The notes under the pieces are model-generated. The model had not been told where the DNA came from. It saw only the letters and a list, made by a program, of their open reading frames with translations, and ran no database searches. Source: Pseudomonas abyssi (lineage in GTDB: Bacteria; Pseudomonadota; Gammaproteobacteria; Pseudomonadales; Pseudomonadaceae). Taken from it: a stretch of DNA of 64,000 nt. The translations under genes and the position numbers were made by a program. The stretch is from assembly GCF_002307495.1 (NCBI RefSeq), contig NZ_NTMR01000003.1, forward strand, positions 409,602 to 473,601, written 5' to 3'. Position 1 is the first letter of the stretch. Every line of letters starts with the position of its first letter. Positions 1-8,231 of the stretch are shown here, piece by piece.

Positions 1-2
1 CC

Positions 3-974
3 TCGGCTATCGGAAACCTGAGGGTAAAGGAGTCTGCTGAGGCATTGGAGGATACGGGCGCTGAGGCCTTTGCTCGTCAGCATATTGTTGAGCGTACCAA
101 CGACTTTCTCGAGTATGCCTACGAAGCGGGCGCAGCGTTGGGCGGGGCGACCGGAGCGCAGGGTGAAGCGCCCAAGTTATTGCTGGCAGAGAGCCGTGAC
201 GGCCAGTTTTACGCCGACGCGATGCTGGATGACAGACTCGTGCAGGCACATTGGCTGGTCAAGTTTGCGCGCAACAATGTGACAGAGAACGACAAGAATA
301 TTCTTCGCGCCGAATACCATTACTACAAAGCCCTAGCAGATCTGGGTTTGAACACCGTCCCTACGGCCGGTCTTAGCTTGGAAGAGGCGGACAAGCCGAG
401 CCTCTGGATGCCGCGTTTTGACCGCGTTGTGCAGGGTGAGGGCGTAGAGCGCATCGCGGTGGAATCGGTCTACTCGTTGTTGGGCAACACCGAACCGGGT
501 TCCAGACTAAAGCACGAGGCTGTGCTGGCGCGGCTGATTGAGCTTTGGTGTATCAGTGGGCAAGAGGCTGAGGTGCCGGATCTGATCTTTGAGTACATCC
601 GCCGTGACTTGCTTAACCGGATATTGGGCAACAGCGACAACCACGGTCGCAATATCGCGGTATTTCGTCACAGCGAAAGATTTGAGCTGGCTCCCATCTA
701 TGACCTGGCGCCAATGATCCTGGACGCAGAGGGCGTAACCCGGGCGACAAAATGGGAGGCCGAAAGCAAAGGCGCTCCTGACTGGCGTAAAAGCTGCGCC
801 TGCTTCCAGCAATGGTATGCCCCCGAGGACCTTTATCAGCGTGTACGTGACGCAGCTAAGGAGTTCAAAGCGCTACCTGACTTACTCGTAAACATGCCGC
901 TGGATATCCGCCAGAACGCAGCGTTGCCAGTGAATGATCTGGACAAGCATCTGCGGCAATGGGAGCTGATATGA
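3..974 (+). CDS. HipA-family serine/threonine kinase toxin, 5'-truncated by window edge
   Basis: The reading frame is open to the left edge, so the N-terminus lies outside the window; about 323 codons are visible, whereas HipA proteins are usually 400-440 residues. The C-terminal HipA kinase fold is recognisable: LVKFARN resembles the HipA core strand, LGNSDNHGRN matches the catalytic Asp loop (E. coli HipA has ATDGHAKN) and LAPIYDLAPM matches the Mg-binding APFYD segment. HipA toxins phosphorylate and inactivate glutamyl-tRNA synthetase in E. coli; that is family knowledge, and the target here is unknown. The stop overlaps the start of the XRE gene by 4 nt, so the two are translationally coupled as a toxin-antitoxin pair, with the toxin first. 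Confidence 0.85.
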   Translation, partial: SAIGNLRVKESAEALEDTGAEAFARQHIVERTNDFLEYAYEAGAALGGATGAQGEAPKLLLAESRDGQFYADAMLDDRLVQAHWLVKFARNNVTENDKNILRAEYHYYKALADLGLNTVPTAGLSLEEADKPSLWMPRFDRVVQGEGVERIAVESVYSLLGNTEPGSRLKHEAVLARLIELWCISGQEAEVPDLIFEYIRRDLLNRILGNSDNHGRNIAVFRHSERFELAPIYDLAPMILDAEGVTRATKWEAESKGAPDWRKSCACFQQWYAPEDLYQRVRDAAKEFKALPDLLVNMPLDIRQNAALPVNDLDKHLRQWELI

Positions 975-1396
975 ATACCTCGACGGGAGAGCAGCGCAAG
1001 CAACTGATTGAAGAAATCATGCAGCAGCACGCTGATGGCGTCATTACCCTTGGGGTAGCGATCCGCAGGCTGCGCCTGGAGATTACAGGTTTTGATCAGG
1101 AAACTTTCGCCAAGATGTGCGGCATGTCTACTCGAGCCTTGTACCAGTTGGAAACAGATAAGGGTAATCCGACCCTCGGCACCCTAGACTCTGTCCTGCG
1201 CAAATTTGGTCTGCGTTTGGGCCTGATGAAAGCGGCAGCGCCCGGACAGACCAGCATGGCATTGATGCGGCAACCGCATCTGGCAGAGCCACCCCCCAAC
1301 CACAAAGCAAGCGACAAAGCTTCTGGGGTTGTCACCCGGGGTAGCAAACCCAATCGAGCGACGCGCGGCAAGCCATCAACAGGCAGGGGGCGGTAG
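971..1396 (+). CDS. XRE-family HTH protein, HipB-like antitoxin
   Basis: This 141-residue protein carries a Cro/CI-type helix-turn-helix in its first half (EITGFDQETFAKMCGMSTRALYQLETDKGNPTLGTLDSVL, read from about residue 38 onward), followed by a FGLRLGL strand typical of HipB dimerisation segments. The C-terminal third is Lys/Ser/Pro-rich and probably disordered. I chose the ATG that overlaps the hipA stop (ATGA) rather than the ATG 12 nt upstream, because overlap suggests coupled translation. Its likely role is to neutralise the HipA-like kinase and repress the operon. The antitoxin lies downstream of the toxin, opposite to the E. coli hipBA order. Confidence 0.8.
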   Translation: MNTSTGEQRKQLIEEIMQQHADGVITLGVAIRRLRLEITGFDQETFAKMCGMSTRALYQLETDKGNPTLGTLDSVLRKFGLRLGLMKAAAPGQTSMALMRQPHLAEPPPNHKASDKASGVVTRGSKPNRATRGKPSTGRGR

Positions 1397-1491
1397 GGCA
1401 GAGCAAGCAGCAGGCCTGTCCACGCCAGTTGTGCATGCATGTTTGTTGCCAGGCACTGACTAGGCTGCTGCTGCCGGGTTATTCTTGCGCG

Positions 1492-2091
1492 ATGTACAGC
1501 CTTGCCCATGCCGTCACCAGTTCGCTGGAAATCCGCAAAAGCCGTTTCCTTGCCTGCGTTGAGCCCATCGCCGACCGTGCTGCAGCGCAGGCGCGGGTAG
1601 ATGCCCTGCGTGCCGAACACCCCGGCTGCGCGCATGTGTGCTGGGCGCTATTGGCGGGTGGTCATAGCGCCGCAGTGGACGACGGCGAGCCGTCAGGAAC
1701 GGCCGGGCGCCCCATGCTGGACGTATTGCGCCATCAGCAGCTCGACGGCGTGCTGGCAACGGTGGTGCGCTACTTCGGCGGCGTAAAGCTTGGCGCCGGC
1801 GGGCTGGTGCGCGCCTACACCGATGCTGTCGCCCAGGCGCTGCTGCAAGCCGAGAAGATTGAACACATCCCCAGCCAGACGCTGAACTGCGAACTGGCCT
1901 ACGCCCACGAAGGCGTCGCCCGTAAGCTGATCGCCGAGATGGGAGGCGAGTTATTGGCGGTTACGCATGGTCAAACTGTGAAACTGGAGGTACGCCTGCC
2001 CTTGACTGCCGTCGAGAGTTTGCAGGAACAGCTGTTATCTATCACCCGAGGCGAGTTGGATTGGGCGGTAGTTGCTCCATCTGGTGGTTGA
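1492..2091 (+). CDS. yigZ: YigZ/IMPACT family protein
   Basis: The 199-residue product matches the YigZ (UPF0029/IMPACT) family, which is about 200 residues. It has the hallmark segments EIRKSRFLACVEPI near the N-terminus, HVCWALLAGG, DDGEPSGTAGRPMLDVL and VVRYFGGVKLGAGGLVRAY, followed by a C-terminal ferredoxin-like DUF1949 half. An in-frame ATG 63 nt upstream would add a Cys-rich extension not typical of the family, so the start at MYSLAH was preferred. The family is linked to ribosome and translation regulation in eukaryotes (IMPACT); the bacterial function is poorly defined. It is separated from the toxin-antitoxin pair and followed by a terminator-like hairpin. Confidence 0.9.
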   Translation: MYSLAHAVTSSLEIRKSRFLACVEPIADRAAAQARVDALRAEHPGCAHVCWALLAGGHSAAVDDGEPSGTAGRPMLDVLRHQQLDGVLATVVRYFGGVKLGAGGLVRAYTDAVAQALLQAEKIEHIPSQTLNCELAYAHEGVARKLIAEMGGELLAVTHGQTVKLEVRLPLTAVESLQEQLLSITRGELDWAVVAPSGG

Positions 2092-2195
2092 TCCATCATC
2101 AGAAAGATTATGTCGTTCAGGCCGACTGGGAGTGCGTAGCCTTTGCGGCTAAGGCTATCGTTAATCAGGCCTGACCCGGTGCGTAGAGTGTGTGA

Positions 2196-2222
2196 GGGGG
2201 CTGTGTGTGTCAGCCCCGTTTT
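2196..2222 (+). terminator. Rho-independent terminator after yigZ
   Basis: A 7-bp stem GGGGCTG / CAGCCCC with a TGTGTGT loop is followed by GTTTT. It separates yigZ from the convergent nitH end 10 nt further on. A second small hairpin (AGCCTT / AAGGCT) lies just upstream near 2138-2157. Confidence 0.7.
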
Positions 2223-2231
2223 CGGTCTGAA

Positions 2232-3491
2232 TCATCCGGCCTTAGCCAGACGCGCTGTTGAGACGATCTGCTCTGCCAAGTATTCGGCATCTCTTGCTAT
2301 GCCGCTGAAGCGTCCAGACCCCCAAGTGTGCAGCCAGGGTAGGCCGAGGAAATACAGGCCGGGCTGGGCGGTGACGCCGCGGTGGTGTACCGGGTGGCCA
2401 TGGCCGTCGAATACGCTGGCCTCCACGTAGCGAAAATCAGGCGCGAAGCCGATGCACCAGATAATGCTGGTGATACCTGCGGTTCTCAGGTCCAGCTGCT
2501 CCCGCTCTGCCTCTGGCTTCCAGACCGGCTGGTAGTGCTTGCCGGAGGGCGCGTCGATTGCATTTTCCTCGATGTAGTTGTCGATGCTGCGATTGATGCG
2601 TTCGTACACCGCATCGGCCGCTTCCAGTTTGCTGGCCAAGTCGGGCGCGAACTGCAGGTTGCTGCCCTCCAGCCCAGTCAGCAAACCAAACAGCTCCATG
2701 CCTTCGGTAGCGAAACGGCGCAGGTCGATATCGCGCCCGCCGTCGCGACCTGTCAGGTAATGGTTGGTGTTGTCGCGTACACCCTCACGCAGCGGATGCT
2801 TGTCTACGCTGATGTCGTAGTACTTCATTTCGTCTAGCCAATCGACCACATCTCTGCCCCGGTAGAAGCGGGCGCAGCGCGGCGCATCGCCGACGGCCAG
2901 GAACACCTTGCGACCGGCAAGGTGCAGGTCTTCAGCTATTTGTGCACCTGATTGCCCCGACCCCACCACCAGCACGTTGCCTTCGGGTAGCAGATCCGCG
3001 TTGCGGTACTGTTCGGAGTGGATCTGTTTAATCTCCGTCGGCACGCGCTCGGCCAGACGCGGGATGATCGGTACCTGATAGCCACCCGAAGCAACGATCA
3101 CCTGATCGGCTGTGAACTCGCCATCGCTGGTCCTCACCAGATAACCACCCTGGGCGCGTGGCTTGACCTGTTGCACGGTGACCCCGGTTCGGCAGGGCGC
3201 GTTGACCATCTCGATAAAACCATCAAGGTAGGCAATGATTTCGTCTTTTTTCATAAAGCCGTGCGGGTCGTCGCCTGCGTACGGATAGCCAGGCAGCTGG
3301 CATTGCCAGTTGGGAGTCACCAGGCAGAAAGCATCCCAGCGTTGGGTCCGCCAGGCGTTGGTGAGGGCGCTCTTTTCCAGCAGCAGATGGTCAACACCCT
3401 GTTGCTGCAGGTAGTAGCTGGCCGACAGGCCAGCCTGACCGCCACCAATGATGATGACGCTGTGGTGTGGGGTTTTGTTTGCTGAAGTCAT
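2232..3491 (-). CDS. nitH: NitH: MSMEG_0569-family flavin-dependent oxidoreductase
   Basis: The 419-residue protein is a flavin-containing monooxygenase-like enzyme. A dinucleotide motif GGGQAGL lies at about residues 17-23, followed by the family signature TQRWDAFCLVTPNWQCQLPGY. A second Rossmann motif, VVGSGQSGAQ, would bind NADPH, and there is a C-terminal WCIGFAPDFRYV segment. It corresponds to NitH of the Nit1C cluster (MSMEG_0569 family). The start is the ATG at MTSANK, since the longer open frame runs into nitG. It is the last gene of the nitB-H operon. Its substrate is not established; a monooxygenase role in nitrile or cyanide-linked metabolism is inference from context. Confidence 0.9.
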   Translation of the reverse strand: MTSANKTPHHSVIIIGGGQAGLSASYYLQQQGVDHLLLEKSALTNAWRTQRWDAFCLVTPNWQCQLPGYPYAGDDPHGFMKKDEIIAYLDGFIEMVNAPCRTGVTVQQVKPRAQGGYLVRTSDGEFTADQVIVASGGYQVPIIPRLAERVPTEIKQIHSEQYRNADLLPEGNVLVVGSGQSGAQIAEDLHLAGRKVFLAVGDAPRCARFYRGRDVVDWLDEMKYYDISVDKHPLREGVRDNTNHYLTGRDGGRDIDLRRFATEGMELFGLLTGLEGSNLQFAPDLASKLEAADAVYERINRSIDNYIEENAIDAPSGKHYQPVWKPEAEREQLDLRTAGITSIIWCIGFAPDFRYVEASVFDGHGHPVHHRGVTAQPGLYFLGLPWLHTWGSGRFSGIARDAEYLAEQIVSTARLAKAG

Positions 3492-3519
3492 GTTGGGATC
3501 CTGTGAATTGGGGTTTGGC

Positions 3520-3801
3520 TCAGAGCGTTTGCGTGAAGCAGACGTGCACTTCACCTTGGCTGAATGATCTGGACGCGTGGCGCAGCTGGCTGAGCGTGTC
3601 CATCGCCGCGCTGCAATAGAAGCCCTTGAGCTCGCGCACGCGCTCGGATGCCGCATCCAGCGCAGTTTCGGCTCGTTGCAGGAACTCCTCCATTGGGTAG
3701 TAGGTGTTGTGCTCAAGGTGCTGATGAATCACCGTTGAAGGTGAGTAGGCAACGGTCTCCTGGCCATCAGGCCAGCGAACTGTGAAGGTGACGGCGGGCA
3801 T
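3520..3801 (-). CDS. nitG: NitG: MSMEG_0570-family nitrogen starvation response protein
   Basis: A 93-residue protein beginning MPAVTFTVRWPDG with the conserved-looking segment TYYPMEEFLQRAETALDAASERV and the C-terminus VHVCFTQTL. It matches the small MSMEG_0570-type member of Nit1C. It has no signal peptide or membrane segment and no assigned biochemical function. The start lies 1 nt after the nitF stop, and nitH begins 28 nt downstream, so it is an internal gene of one operon. Confidence 0.85.
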   Translation of the reverse strand: MPAVTFTVRWPDGQETVAYSPSTVIHQHLEHNTYYPMEEFLQRAETALDAASERVRELKGFYCSAAMDTLSQLRHASRSFSQGEVHVCFTQTL

Positions 3802-3802
3802 A

Positions 3803-4819
3803 TCAGGGCTCCTGTGTTGGATAGGTAAAACCGGTAAAAGGTGTGCTGGCCAGATCCCAGAAGGTCGAAACATGATCGGCCTGGCATACATCCAGTCGGG
3901 CGCTGGCATTGATGCTGCCGATGCGCGCACAGCTAATACCCTCTGCGGTAAAAGCGACCTGTACCGAGTCCCAGTCTTCGGCGTTCAGACTGAGCAGAAA
4001 GCCGAAGCTGGGAAACGCCTGCAGCCAGCGCAGCAGGTCGCCGTCAGCCGGACGGGGTAGCTGATCAAGATCGATCTCTGCGCCGCAGCCGGTTGGTTCC
4101 AGGAGCATCAGCAGCGTACCGAGCAGGCCAGCATTGCTGATGTCCTTGGCCGCTTGCAGCAGGCCCGCTTCAGCCAGTGTTGGTAGCACCTCCAGCTTGC
4201 GGCGCAGGAGTTCGGCAGGCACCTGCTCGAAGGCTTTCCAGTAGGGCGTATCGGCATGCCATTGGCCATTCAGGTCGACCGCCAGTGCCAGAACCTGTCC
4301 GGGTGCTACATGCAATGTGGATAACAGGTGGGTAGCCATGCCGGTAATGGCTACGGCCAGCGCGGCTGGGTTGCCGGTTGCCTGGCTGGTATGACCGCCG
4401 GCCAGTATCAGGCCGTAAGCCCGGCAGGCATCGCGAATACCAGCAAGGACCTGGTCTGCGCAGGCGGGGTCGTGATGCCAGTAAGCGTTGACCACGGCGG
4501 TGGCGCGTCCGCCCATGGCGGCGATATCGCTGACATTGGCCATCACCGCCGACCAGCCAGCGAACCAGGGGGCCTGCTCGACAAAGCGCGGAATCATTCC
4601 TTCAATTGCCAGCAACTGGTAGTGGTCGCCGCAGCGGATGGCGGCGGTATCATCCCCCGGCAGGGCGTAGAGAGTATCCCGATCCTGTTGCCGGGATTGT
4701 CTCAGCGCCGTGGCCGGCCCCTGAATGGAAGCCTTCGAGTGCATGGCCGGGGTGTCGCGCAGTGCATCGAGCAGGGCATCCAGGCTGTGCTTGGCGGGGA
4801 TCAGCAGCGGCTTACCCAT
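3803..4819 (-). CDS. nitF: NitF: sll0787-family AIR synthase-like protein
   Basis: A 338-residue protein of the AIR synthase (PurM/SelD/ThiL) superfamily. The N-terminal half has the ATP-binding-like DDTAAIRCGDHYQLLAIEGMIP and ANVSDIAAMGGRATAVVNAYW segments. The C-terminal half has ISNAGLLGTLLMLLEPTGCGAEIDL and FGFLLSLN. The start overlaps the nitE stop by 8 nt, so the longer open frame upstream is not used. In several genomes this domain is fused to the MSMEG_0567 acyltransferase; here they are separate, as in pseudomonad Nit1C. An ATP-dependent amide or phosphoryl activation step is plausible from the superfamily, but the substrate is unknown. Confidence 0.85.
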   Translation of the reverse strand: MGKPLLIPAKHSLDALLDALRDTPAMHSKASIQGPATALRQSRQQDRDTLYALPGDDTAAIRCGDHYQLLAIEGMIPRFVEQAPWFAGWSAVMANVSDIAAMGGRATAVVNAYWHHDPACADQVLAGIRDACRAYGLILAGGHTSQATGNPAALAVAITGMATHLLSTLHVAPGQVLALAVDLNGQWHADTPYWKAFEQVPAELLRRKLEVLPTLAEAGLLQAAKDISNAGLLGTLLMLLEPTGCGAEIDLDQLPRPADGDLLRWLQAFPSFGFLLSLNAEDWDSVQVAFTAEGISCARIGSINASARLDVCQADHVSTFWDLASTPFTGFTYPTQEP

Positions 4820-5372
4820 GGCGGCGCGCTCGCAGAGGCAGTAGCGAGATTTCTCGCGGCATGAAAGGGTAGTGCTGCAATTCAACCTGCATTACCGCAT
4901 GCGGTTGGCCATGCAGTTCGATGTGCTCAAGCGTGCGCCAATGCAGGCGCTGAAAATAGTCTTCATTGGACTGCTGAACGGTGGCTAGGAAGCGCTCACA
5001 GCCGATGTCCCGGGCGCGCGATACCGCCTCGTTGATCAAGGCTGTGCCAATCATGCTGTGGCGTCGGTAGTCAGCGGCGACAGAGAGCCGGCCGCCATAC
5101 CAGAGACCCGGTTGTGACTGGTAGATGCGCACGGCGCCGACTACGGCGTTGGGCATGCCGCACTGGCAAGCCAATGCGACGATGGGGATGGCCTGAAAGT
5201 CGTGCTCGTCCTTGTCCTGATGCAGTAATTGCTGCTCCTCGGAAAACACGCGGCGGCGCAGCGCAAAGTATTCGGCTTTTTCCCAAGCCTCACTGGCAGG
5301 CTTGACCAGTACATCGTCGGCGCGAAAATCCGGGAAGCTGTCGTCGGTCAATGCAAAGAGATGCTCGGCCAT
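4812..5372 (-). CDS. nitE: NitE: MSMEG_0567-family GNAT N-acetyltransferase
   Basis: The 186-residue protein has a GNAT fold. VGAVRIYQSQPGLWYGGRLSVAADYRRHSMIGTALINEAV contains the beta4 strand and the acetyl-CoA pyrophosphate loop (RRHSMIGTAL), and a C-terminal GCERFLATVQQSNEDYFQRLHW helix-strand follows. The N-terminal segment FALRRRVFSEEQQLL is typical of the MSMEG_0567 family. It starts 10 nt after nitD and overlaps nitF by 8 nt. It probably acylates a product made by the nitrilase or radical SAM step; no substrate can be read from the sequence. Confidence 0.87.
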   Translation of the reverse strand: MAEHLFALTDDSFPDFRADDVLVKPASEAWEKAEYFALRRRVFSEEQQLLHQDKDEHDFQAIPIVALACQCGMPNAVVGAVRIYQSQPGLWYGGRLSVAADYRRHSMIGTALINEAVSRARDIGCERFLATVQQSNEDYFQRLHWRTLEHIELHGQPHAVMQVELQHYPFMPREISLLPLRARRHG

Positions 5373-5382
5373 GCGCGAATCC

Positions 5383-6492
5383 TCACTCGTGTCGTTTCAG
5401 TGCCGAGCACGCGCCACACTTGGCGCAGCCGGCCTTGGTGTCATCTGAATGCAAGCCGTGACGCTGCAGGCTTGCGCCAATCTGCGGGTATAAGCGCTGC
5501 ATCATGGCGTTGTCGGGTTTCGGATGGCTGGCCAGGGGCGTGCCGTCAATCGGTACGAACGGCACCACGAAGGGATACACGCCCATGGCCGCGAGTAACT
5601 CGCTCATCTCGACGATGGCCTCTTCCGAATCACCTAGCCCGGCTAGGATGTAGGTGCTCACCTGGCCACGGCCAAACACCTCGACGGCAGCCTTGAAGGC
5701 AGAGAAGTAGCGCGTGAGCGGAACCTCGGCCTTGCCCGGCATGATTCGTGCGCGCACCGGGTCGCTTACCGCTTCCAGGTGCATTCCCAGCGATACCACG
5801 CCGCTGTCCTTCAGGCGCTGGAACCAGCGGTCGTCATCCGGCGGCTCGCATTGGGCCTGAATCGGCAGGTCGACCGCTGCGGTCACGGCGGCCGCCGACT
5901 CACAGAGGATGGCTGCGCCGCGATCGGAGGTTTGCGGGGTGCCGGTGGTCATCACCATATGTTTGACCCCGTCCAGCTCAACGGCGGCTTTGGCGACTTC
6001 AGCCAGTTGCGCCGGGCGTTTTCGGGCGATGGTTCTGTCGTTTTTTAGCGACTGGTTGATGGCGCAGAACTGGCAGGCGCTGGCGGCGTCGTTCATGCGG
6101 ATGCAGTGCTGCAAGATGGTGGTCGCCAGTACATCCTTGCTGTGCAGGGTGGCGATCTTCCAGTACGGCGTGCCATCGGCAGTGGACAGCGCATAGAAGT
6201 TGGGCACACCGGGGATGCTGACCTGGCCGACCACGCGGCCATCGCGCAGGATCTCTGCCTCGCCGCCGTTGGCTGATGGCCGGGCCAGATAGGGGGAATC
6301 CAGCGAAGCTCGATTGAGAATCGGGATCATCGAGGTGTGTTCGCCGACGCTCAGCGCCTTGTGATCCGACGGCCCGGCACCACCTTGACGCGACAGCCCG
6401 GTGGCGTCCTGCCAGCGCACGCCGTGGCACTGCAGCTCACTGAGCAGATCGGTCACGATCAGCTGATTGGAGGCAAGTTCAGAGGCTTGCAT
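5383..6492 (-). CDS. nitD: NitD: MSMEG_0568-family radical SAM protein
   Basis: The 369-residue enzyme has a cysteine set C130, C140 and C143 (C-x9-C-x2-C, in [15 protein letters not shown]) at the place expected for the radical SAM [4Fe-4S] cluster; the first spacing is wider than the usual CxxxCxxC. A second C-terminal motif C356-x2-C359-x2-C362 could hold an auxiliary cluster. [11 protein letters not shown] resembles the SAM-binding GGTP region. The ATG overlaps the 3' end of nitC by 14 nt. The family is a fixed member of Nit1C clusters; the reaction is not known. Confidence 0.9.
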   Translation of the reverse strand: MQASELASNQLIVTDLLSELQCHGVRWQDATGLSRQGGAGPSDHKALSVGEHTSMIPILNRASLDSPYLARPSANGGEAEILRDGRVVGQVSIPGVPNFYALSTADGTPYWKIATLHSKDVLATTILQHCIRMNDAASACQFCAINQSLKNDRTIARKRPAQLAEVAKAAVELDGVKHMVMTTGTPQTSDRGAAILCESAAAVTAAVDLPIQAQCEPPDDDRWFQRLKDSGVVSLGMHLEAVSDPVRARIMPGKAEVPLTRYFSAFKAAVEVFGRGQVSTYILAGLGDSEEAIVEMSELLAAMGVYPFVVPFVPIDGTPLASHPKPDNAMMQRLYPQIGASLQRHGLHSDDTKAGCAKCGACSALKRHE

Positions 6493-7465
6493 AGTCAGCC
6501 TCCTCAGTCATGATCGAGCTGCTGTTCTGGGTGTCGGCATCGCGCTCGTGCAGGTGTGGGGCGGGCCGCCGGTCGATCAGCAGGCTGAGCAACTCAGGAC
6601 GGCTGTAGTGCCCAACCGAATCCATCATGCGTTTGCGCTTGTCGATCAGTGTCAGGTCCAGATCAGCGATAATGGCACCTTCTCCGCTGCGCAGCGGCTC
6701 ACCGAGCAATTTGCCTTCGGGACTAACAATGGCGCTGAAGCAGCCATGACTGATCTGCGCAACATCACAGCTGGTGTCGGCAACGATCTGTTGCTGCTGC
6801 TCTGGGTCCAGCCAGGCAGTGGCGTTGACCACAAAACAGCCGGATTCCAGCGCGTGGTGGCGTATCGTCACTTCCATCTGCTCGGCGAAAATGGGGCCGA
6901 CCAGCGAGCCGGGAAACATCGCGGCATGAATCTGTTCGCCATCGGCCATCAGGGCATAACGCGCCAGTGGGTTGTAATGCTCCCAGCAGGCCAGTGAGCC
7001 GATACGACCAACCTGGCTGTCTACTGCCCGCAGCCCTGAGCCGTCGCCTTGGCCCCAGATCATCCGCTCATGGTAGGTAGGGGTTATCTTGCGCCGATGT
7101 TGCAGCAGGGTGCCGTCGGCATCGAACAGCAATTGGGTGTTATAGATGGTGCCGCCGTCACGTTCATTGACGCCGATACTCACCACCATGCCTGCGCGGC
7201 GGCAGGCTTCACCGATCGCTGCCGTGGTTGCCGAAGGCACCACGACGGATTCGTCAAGCAGCTTTAGGTGCTCCTTGCCCATCTTGAAGGGCGGCTGCAC
7301 ATAGGAAAAATAGGGGTAGTAGGGCACTACTGTCTCGGGAAAGACCGCAAACTGAACCCCTTGTTGGCCCAGCTCGGCGATGGTCCGGCAGACCTTGTCC
7401 ACGGTGCCGTCACGGCTGTAGAGCACAGGGCTGAGCTGGACGGCAGCGGCTTTGATGATTGTCAT
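6479..7465 (-). CDS. nitC: NitC: Nit6803-type nitrilase
   Basis: The 328-residue protein belongs to nitrilase branch 1 of the CN-hydrolase superfamily. The catalytic triad is visible: E44 in [14 protein letters not shown]126 in [15 protein letters not shown] and C160 in [11 protein letters not shown], with the auxiliary Glu at 133. Nitrilases convert nitriles to the acid plus ammonia. In Pseudomonas fluorescens NCIMB 11764 the Nit1C cluster is tied to growth on cyanide as nitrogen source; that is prior knowledge. The ATG at MTIIKAAAV has an excellent GGAGG 7 nt upstream. A 64-nt gap containing a stable hairpin separates it from nitB. Confidence 0.93.
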   Translation of the reverse strand: MTIIKAAAVQLSPVLYSRDGTVDKVCRTIAELGQQGVQFAVFPETVVPYYPYFSYVQPPFKMGKEHLKLLDESVVVPSATTAAIGEACRRAGMVVSIGVNERDGGTIYNTQLLFDADGTLLQHRRKITPTYHERMIWGQGDGSGLRAVDSQVGRIGSLACWEHYNPLARYALMADGEQIHAAMFPGSLVGPIFAEQMEVTIRHHALESGCFVVNATAWLDPEQQQQIVADTSCDVAQISHGCFSAIVSPEGKLLGEPLRSGEGAIIADLDLTLIDKRKRMMDSVGHYSRPELLSLLIDRRPAPHLHERDADTQNSSSIMTEEADYASL

Positions 7466-7501
7466 ACCGGATCCTCCAGTGGAAAACGGAAACAATGAAG
7501 C

Positions 7502-7523
7502 TCCCTCCCGATGGCGGGAGGGA
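7502..7523 (-). other. Intra-operon hairpin between nitB and nitC
   Basis: A perfect 9-bp stem TCCCTCCCG / CGGGAGGGA closes a 4-nt ATGG loop in the 64-nt nitB-nitC gap. On the minus strand it is followed by a loose T-rich run (TTCATTGTTTCCGTTTTCC). It could be a partial terminator or an mRNA 3'-end stabiliser that raises nitB expression over the rest. Confidence 0.6.
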
Positions 7524-7529
7524 TTGGGT

Positions 7530-8012
7530 TCAGGCGGTCCAGGTATCGATGATCAATGCGCCTTCGCGACGCATCAGCAGGCGCAGGTCCATAACGTCCA
7601 ATGGGTTGATCGGACGGATACCTTCGATCAGGGCTTTTTCGGTCTGGCCATACAGGGCTTGCAAGGCAAAGCGGCAGGCATAGACTTCGCCGCCTTCCTC
7701 CATGAATGCCTTGATCTGGCTATTAACCGCCAGATGCCCCGGGAAGGCCTCGGCACCCAGAGTCGGGAAGCCGCGTTGCACACCCAGCTGCACGCCAGGG
7801 CCATACAAAAGGACTTTGGTTTCGAAGCCTTTGCGCAACAAGCGCTTGGCCTGCAGCATATTGACCAGGCCGATGGAGCCTTCAAAGGCAATGGTGTGGA
7901 AGGTCAACAAGGCTTTTTCGCCGGGCTCGGCTTTGACGTCCTCAAAAACTTTTTCTTCGTAATTGACGAGAAAGTCACCGTCTTTGTAGTGGGGCGTTTC
8001 GACTGTAGGCAT
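7530..8012 (-). CDS. nitB: NitB: MSMEG_0572-family nitrogen starvation response protein
   Basis: A 160-residue soluble protein with no assigned enzymatic function, belonging to the MSMEG_0572 family (NitB in pseudomonad Nit1C). Segments such as [49 protein letters not shown] suggest a DsrE-like alpha/beta fold, with [19 protein letters not shown] in the middle; that fold guess is mine. It is the first gene of the operon, with GGAG 8 nt upstream of the ATG and about 45 nt from the predicted sigma54 transcription start. Confidence 0.87.
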   Translation of the reverse strand: MPTVETPHYKDGDFLVNYEEKVFEDVKAEPGEKALLTFHTIAFEGSIGLVNMLQAKRLLRKGFETKVLLYGPGVQLGVQRGFPTLGAEAFPGHLAVNSQIKAFMEEGGEVYACRFALQALYGQTEKALIEGIRPINPLDVMDLRLLMRREGALIIDTWTA

Positions 8013-8068
8013 TCTGATTCTCCAGTTGGGTTAACGACGCAGTGAATGACTGCGGTTAATCTGACTAG

Positions 8069-8084
8069 AGCAACGGCTGTGCCA
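8069..8084 (-). promoter_or_regulatory. Sigma54 promoter of nitBCDEFGH
   Basis: The minus strand reads TGGCAC-AGCCG-TTGCT, an exact match to the -24/-12 consensus TGGCAC-N5-TTGCW. It sits 57 nt upstream of the nitB start and faces away from nitA, whose product has a sigma54-interaction domain. Confidence 0.92.
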
Positions 8085-8174
8085 GAGCTGCATATTGTTT
8101 TGCAAGTCTTTGACTTAAAAGGAGTTATTGATCTGACACTGTTTTTAATGGCGAAACTGAGCCTGTTGCTGGCC

Positions 8175-8229
8175 TACGACATGTCGTATAACTACGAAAT
8201 CGCGTAGCAATAACCACGAAAGGTCGTAG
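8175..8229 (+). promoter_or_regulatory. Cluster of three TACGA-type dyads, probable NitA upstream activating sites
   Basis: Three related inverted repeats lie within 55 bp: the perfect palindrome TACGACATGTCGTA (8175-8188), CTACG-N6-CGTAG (8192-8207) and CACGA-N4-TCGTA (8215-8228). They lie 90-145 bp upstream of the nitB sigma54 promoter, the usual distance for enhancer-binding proteins, and run into the nitA leader. NitA could therefore also autoregulate. The assignment to NitA is inference. Confidence 0.7.
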
Positions 8230-8231
8230 CC

